From Candidatus Bathyarchaeota archaeon (GTDB lineage: Archaea; Thermoproteota; Bathyarchaeia; TCS64): DNA of 5,653 bases. The stretch covers positions 1-5,653 of the forward strand of contig JAUWLH010000110.1 of assembly GCA_030613835.1 (NCBI GenBank), written 5' to 3'. The notes under the pieces are model-generated. The model did no database searches, was not told the DNA's origin, and saw only the letters and a program-made list of their open reading frames with translations. Each line of letters starts with the position of its first letter. Positions within the stretch are counted from its first letter, which is position 1. Positions 4,093 to 5,653 of this stretch are shown one piece after another. The position numbers were made by a program, and so were the translations under genes.

Positions 4093-5343
4093 TTAGTGCC
4101 CGCAGAAGCGGAGGATGGATAGCGCTAACGTCCTGACGGTGGTCCCAAGGTCCTCGATGAGAACAGCCTCGTTTGGCTTATGTGAGTCCCTGACATCGCC
4201 TGGGCCGAACAGTACAGTGGGCGTATCACCCACGTTGACAAGGTGCCTCATATCAGAGCCATATGTAACCCCTTCAAGAACAGGTGAGCTGCCCGTCGTG
4301 TCCCTGTACGCGGACACGACCGTTTCCACTATGGGATCTGAGACCGGAATGCTCGCGGGTTTAAACTGTCCTCCCCACCACTCCATCTTGGGCGGGTGTT
4401 CCCTGAGCCACGGGTCCGCCTGTACGACGGCGTCCAGAGCATCGGTGAACTCTTTCTGGGCAGACTCAATGTCCTCGTCCACCTCGATCCCGTACCTACC
4501 CTCAGCCAACAGGGTCTCGGGGACTGTTGAAGGCCAGTTGCCCGTCTGGACCTTGCCCATGTTCAACGGGATGGGCAGCTTAAAGTTAGCGTAAAGCGGG
4601 TCATCAACCCTCTTGTTCCTCCTATTCTCTAGCTCCATTAGGGCGCTGTGGATTGGTATGAATTTCTCCAGAGCGCTGACCCCTTCCTCCCTGACACAGG
4701 CGTGGGCTGATAAGCCGTGTACCGTGATCCTGAAGCATAGGGCACCCGCCTGAGCTGGAGCAACCTTTAGCTCCGTGGGCTCCATGATGATTGCCCCGTC
4801 TGCCTTGTAGCCCCTGAGCACGCACGCGAGGGCACCTATTCCGCCATCCTCCTCCCCGACGACACTCTCGATGATGACCCTGCCCTTGAGCTTGACCCCG
4901 GCGTCCCTGATGGCCTTAACAGCGTATATTGCGCAGGCGAGTCCGCCCTTCATGTCAACCGACCCCCGCCCCATGACCTTTCCGTCCTTCACGACTCCCT
5001 GCCACGGTGGGTAATCCCAGTTAGACTCCTCTCCTGCGGCGACGACATCAATGTGTCCGTTCAGGATCAGTGATTTTCCTTCATCCTTACCCGTTACACC
5101 AACAACGCCATAGCCCTCTTTCCTATCCACCTCGATGCTGTAATCGGGGTGCTTGCTGAGCTCATCCAGGTCTAGACTCCACCTGTCAACCTTCATACCG
5201 ATGGACTCCAGCTTGGCTGCCACGTTGTCCTGGGCCTCCTTCTCGTCACCCGTCATGCTTGGGATTGAAATCAACTCGCATATGTAGCCGATCATCTCGT
5301 CGATGTTGATGCAGTCCAGCACTTTTTTCTCTACTTTGTTCAC
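4093..5343 (-). CDS. M20-family metallopeptidase/deacylase (ArgE/DapE-like)
   Basis: This zinc-dependent amidohydrolase of 416 residues is full length for the M20 family, which removes acyl groups from N-acyl amino acids (acetylornithine, succinyl-diaminopimelate) or cleaves small peptides. Metal ligands and catalytic residues are all visible: H97 with D99 (NGHIDVV), D130 (GRGSVDMKGG), E164/E165 (VVGEEDGG), E188 (IMEPTEL) and H388 (DSHKPNE). The lid domain inserted between E188 and H388 has the usual GLSAHA (210-215) with H214, which reaches the partner's active site in dimers. It is probably cytosolic. The GTG start is four bases after the stop of the upstream arginine-deiminase-like gene and has GAGAGGG seven bases upstream, so the two form an operon. 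The substrate cannot be fixed from sequence; acetylornithine, N-succinyl compounds or a peptide are all possible. The neighbour suggests an arginine- or ornithine-related acyl compound. Confidence 0.92.
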   Translation of the reverse strand: MNKVEKKVLDCINIDEMIGYICELISIPSMTGDEKEAQDNVAAKLESIGMKVDRWSLDLDELSKHPDYSIEVDRKEGYGVVGVTGKDEGKSLILNGHIDVVAAGEESNWDYPPWQGVVKDGKVMGRGSVDMKGGLACAIYAVKAIRDAGVKLKGRVIIESVVGEEDGGIGALACVLRGYKADGAIIMEPTELKVAPAQAGALCFRITVHGLSAHACVREEGVSALEKFIPIHSALMELENRRNKRVDDPLYANFKLPIPLNMGKVQTGNWPSTVPETLLAEGRYGIEVDEDIESAQKEFTDALDAVVQADPWLREHPPKMEWWGGQFKPASIPVSDPIVETVVSAYRDTTGSSPVLEGVTYGSDMRHLVNVGDTPTVLFGPGDVRDSHKPNEAVLIEDLGTTVRTLALSILRFCGH

Positions 5344-5347
5344 GTTG

Positions 5348-5653
5348 TTACCCTCTCAGAATTGGCCGTGTCAGGCATGTCGGCCCTCCTTCTGTCTTGA
5401 GGCTGATCTCGACGCCCTTGTAGGTTATGACCTCGCATCCTGCGTACTCAAGTTTCTTCTGAACGTCTGGTGTGCAGTCAAGCATCATGACCTTCCTCGG
5501 TCCCAGCGCCAGAACGTTTGTCCCCATCTTGTTGAAATCGGCCTTGGATACATCGAGCATATCGACGTCCCTCTCCCTAAGCAGGTGCCCGAACGGGACG
5601 GGGAAGAGCGGTGAGTAGATGACGGCCAAGTCGTGGTCAGCGTAGCTGATGAG
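5348..5653 (-). CDS. Arginine deiminase / DDAH superfamily (amidinotransferase-fold) protein, C-terminal part
   Basis: About 101 C-terminal residues are present; the frame is open to the right edge, so the true start lies outside (reading back from the edge gives LISYADHDLAVIYSPLF). The end has the superfamily layout: a MGTNVLALGPRKVMMLD strand-turn region, then LEYAGCEVITY, and finally TEGGPTCLTRPIL, where GGxxC holds the nucleophilic cysteine near the C-terminus (codon at 5377-5375). Members of this fold attack guanidinium groups of arginine, methylarginine, agmatine or N-succinylarginine. The catalytic His/Asp motifs lie upstream and cannot be checked. It leads directly into the M20 deacylase gene (4-base gap). 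Superfamily placement is firm; the specific substrate is open, with DDAH-like or arginine-hydrolase-like enzymes the nearest by feel. Confidence 0.85.
   Translation of the reverse strand, partial: LISYADHDLAVIYSPLFPVPFGHLLRERDVDMLDVSKADFNKMGTNVLALGPRKVMMLDCTPDVQKKLEYAGCEVITYKGVEISLKTEGGPTCLTRPILRG
5351..5357 (-). promoter_or_regulatory. Ribosome binding site of the M20 gene, overlapping the end of the upstream gene
   Basis: The minus strand reads GAGAGGG seven bases before the GTG at 5343, within the last codons of the arginine-deiminase-like gene. It supports the GTG start and coupled expression of the two genes. Confidence 0.55.

Noticed and set aside
4115..4594. 159-codon plus-strand frame
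   Set aside because: Antisense to the M20 gene, whose zinc ligands are complete; no promoter or ribosome site.
5303..5614. 103-codon plus-strand frame
   Set aside because: Antisense to the arginine-deiminase-like C-terminus and the M20 start; a shadow.

Overview
The window looks archaeal. It opens inside a TATA-binding protein gene. Several gene starts have TATA-like boxes at spacings that fit archaeal transcription. Non-ATG starts are common (GTG, TTG), and two of the encoded families, the TIGR00304/DUF131 small membrane protein and the COG1833/DUF123 GIY-YIG protein, are mainly archaeal. The family mix and the moderate GC content would suit a euryarchaeon of the Thermoplasmatota type (for example a Methanomassiliicoccales relative), but that placement is a judgement from memory and was not tested by any search.

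Left end (1-950): the first 53 codons of TBP run leftwards out of the window. A short divergent region of about 160 bp carries an inverted repeat and a direct repeat. It separates TBP from a rightward gene encoding an unusual three-part protein: a cold-shock domain, a very acidic linker and a helix-hairpin-helix (DUF4332-like) domain. That gene ends at a hairpin that also faces the convergent gene to its right and may terminate both.

Middle (954-3226): four leftward genes in the order PD-(D/E)XK-like protein, TIGR00304 two-helix membrane protein, eight-cysteine zinc-finger membrane protein, and metallo-beta-lactamase-fold hydrolase. The two membrane proteins are joined by a TAATG stop/start overlap. 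The hydrolase has its own TATA-like box.

Right half (3322-5653): a rightward carboxymuconolactone-decarboxylase-like gene without the redox cysteines is divergent from the nuclease-like gene. It meets, with a 4-base tail-to-tail overlap, a leftward GIY-YIG (COG1833) gene. Further right, the 3' part of an arginine-deiminase/DDAH-superfamily gene is followed after 4 bases by an M20 (ArgE/DapE-like) deacylase gene, which looks like a two-gene operon acting on guanidino or N-acyl amino compounds. I found no tRNA, rRNA, CRISPR array, insertion sequence or transposase. No stretch over 300 bases lacks a gene. The genes are mostly known families; the most novel-looking points are the CSD-acidic-HhH fusion next to TBP, the shared repeats between those two genes, the zinc-finger/TIGR00304 membrane pair, and the ADI-like/M20 pair.
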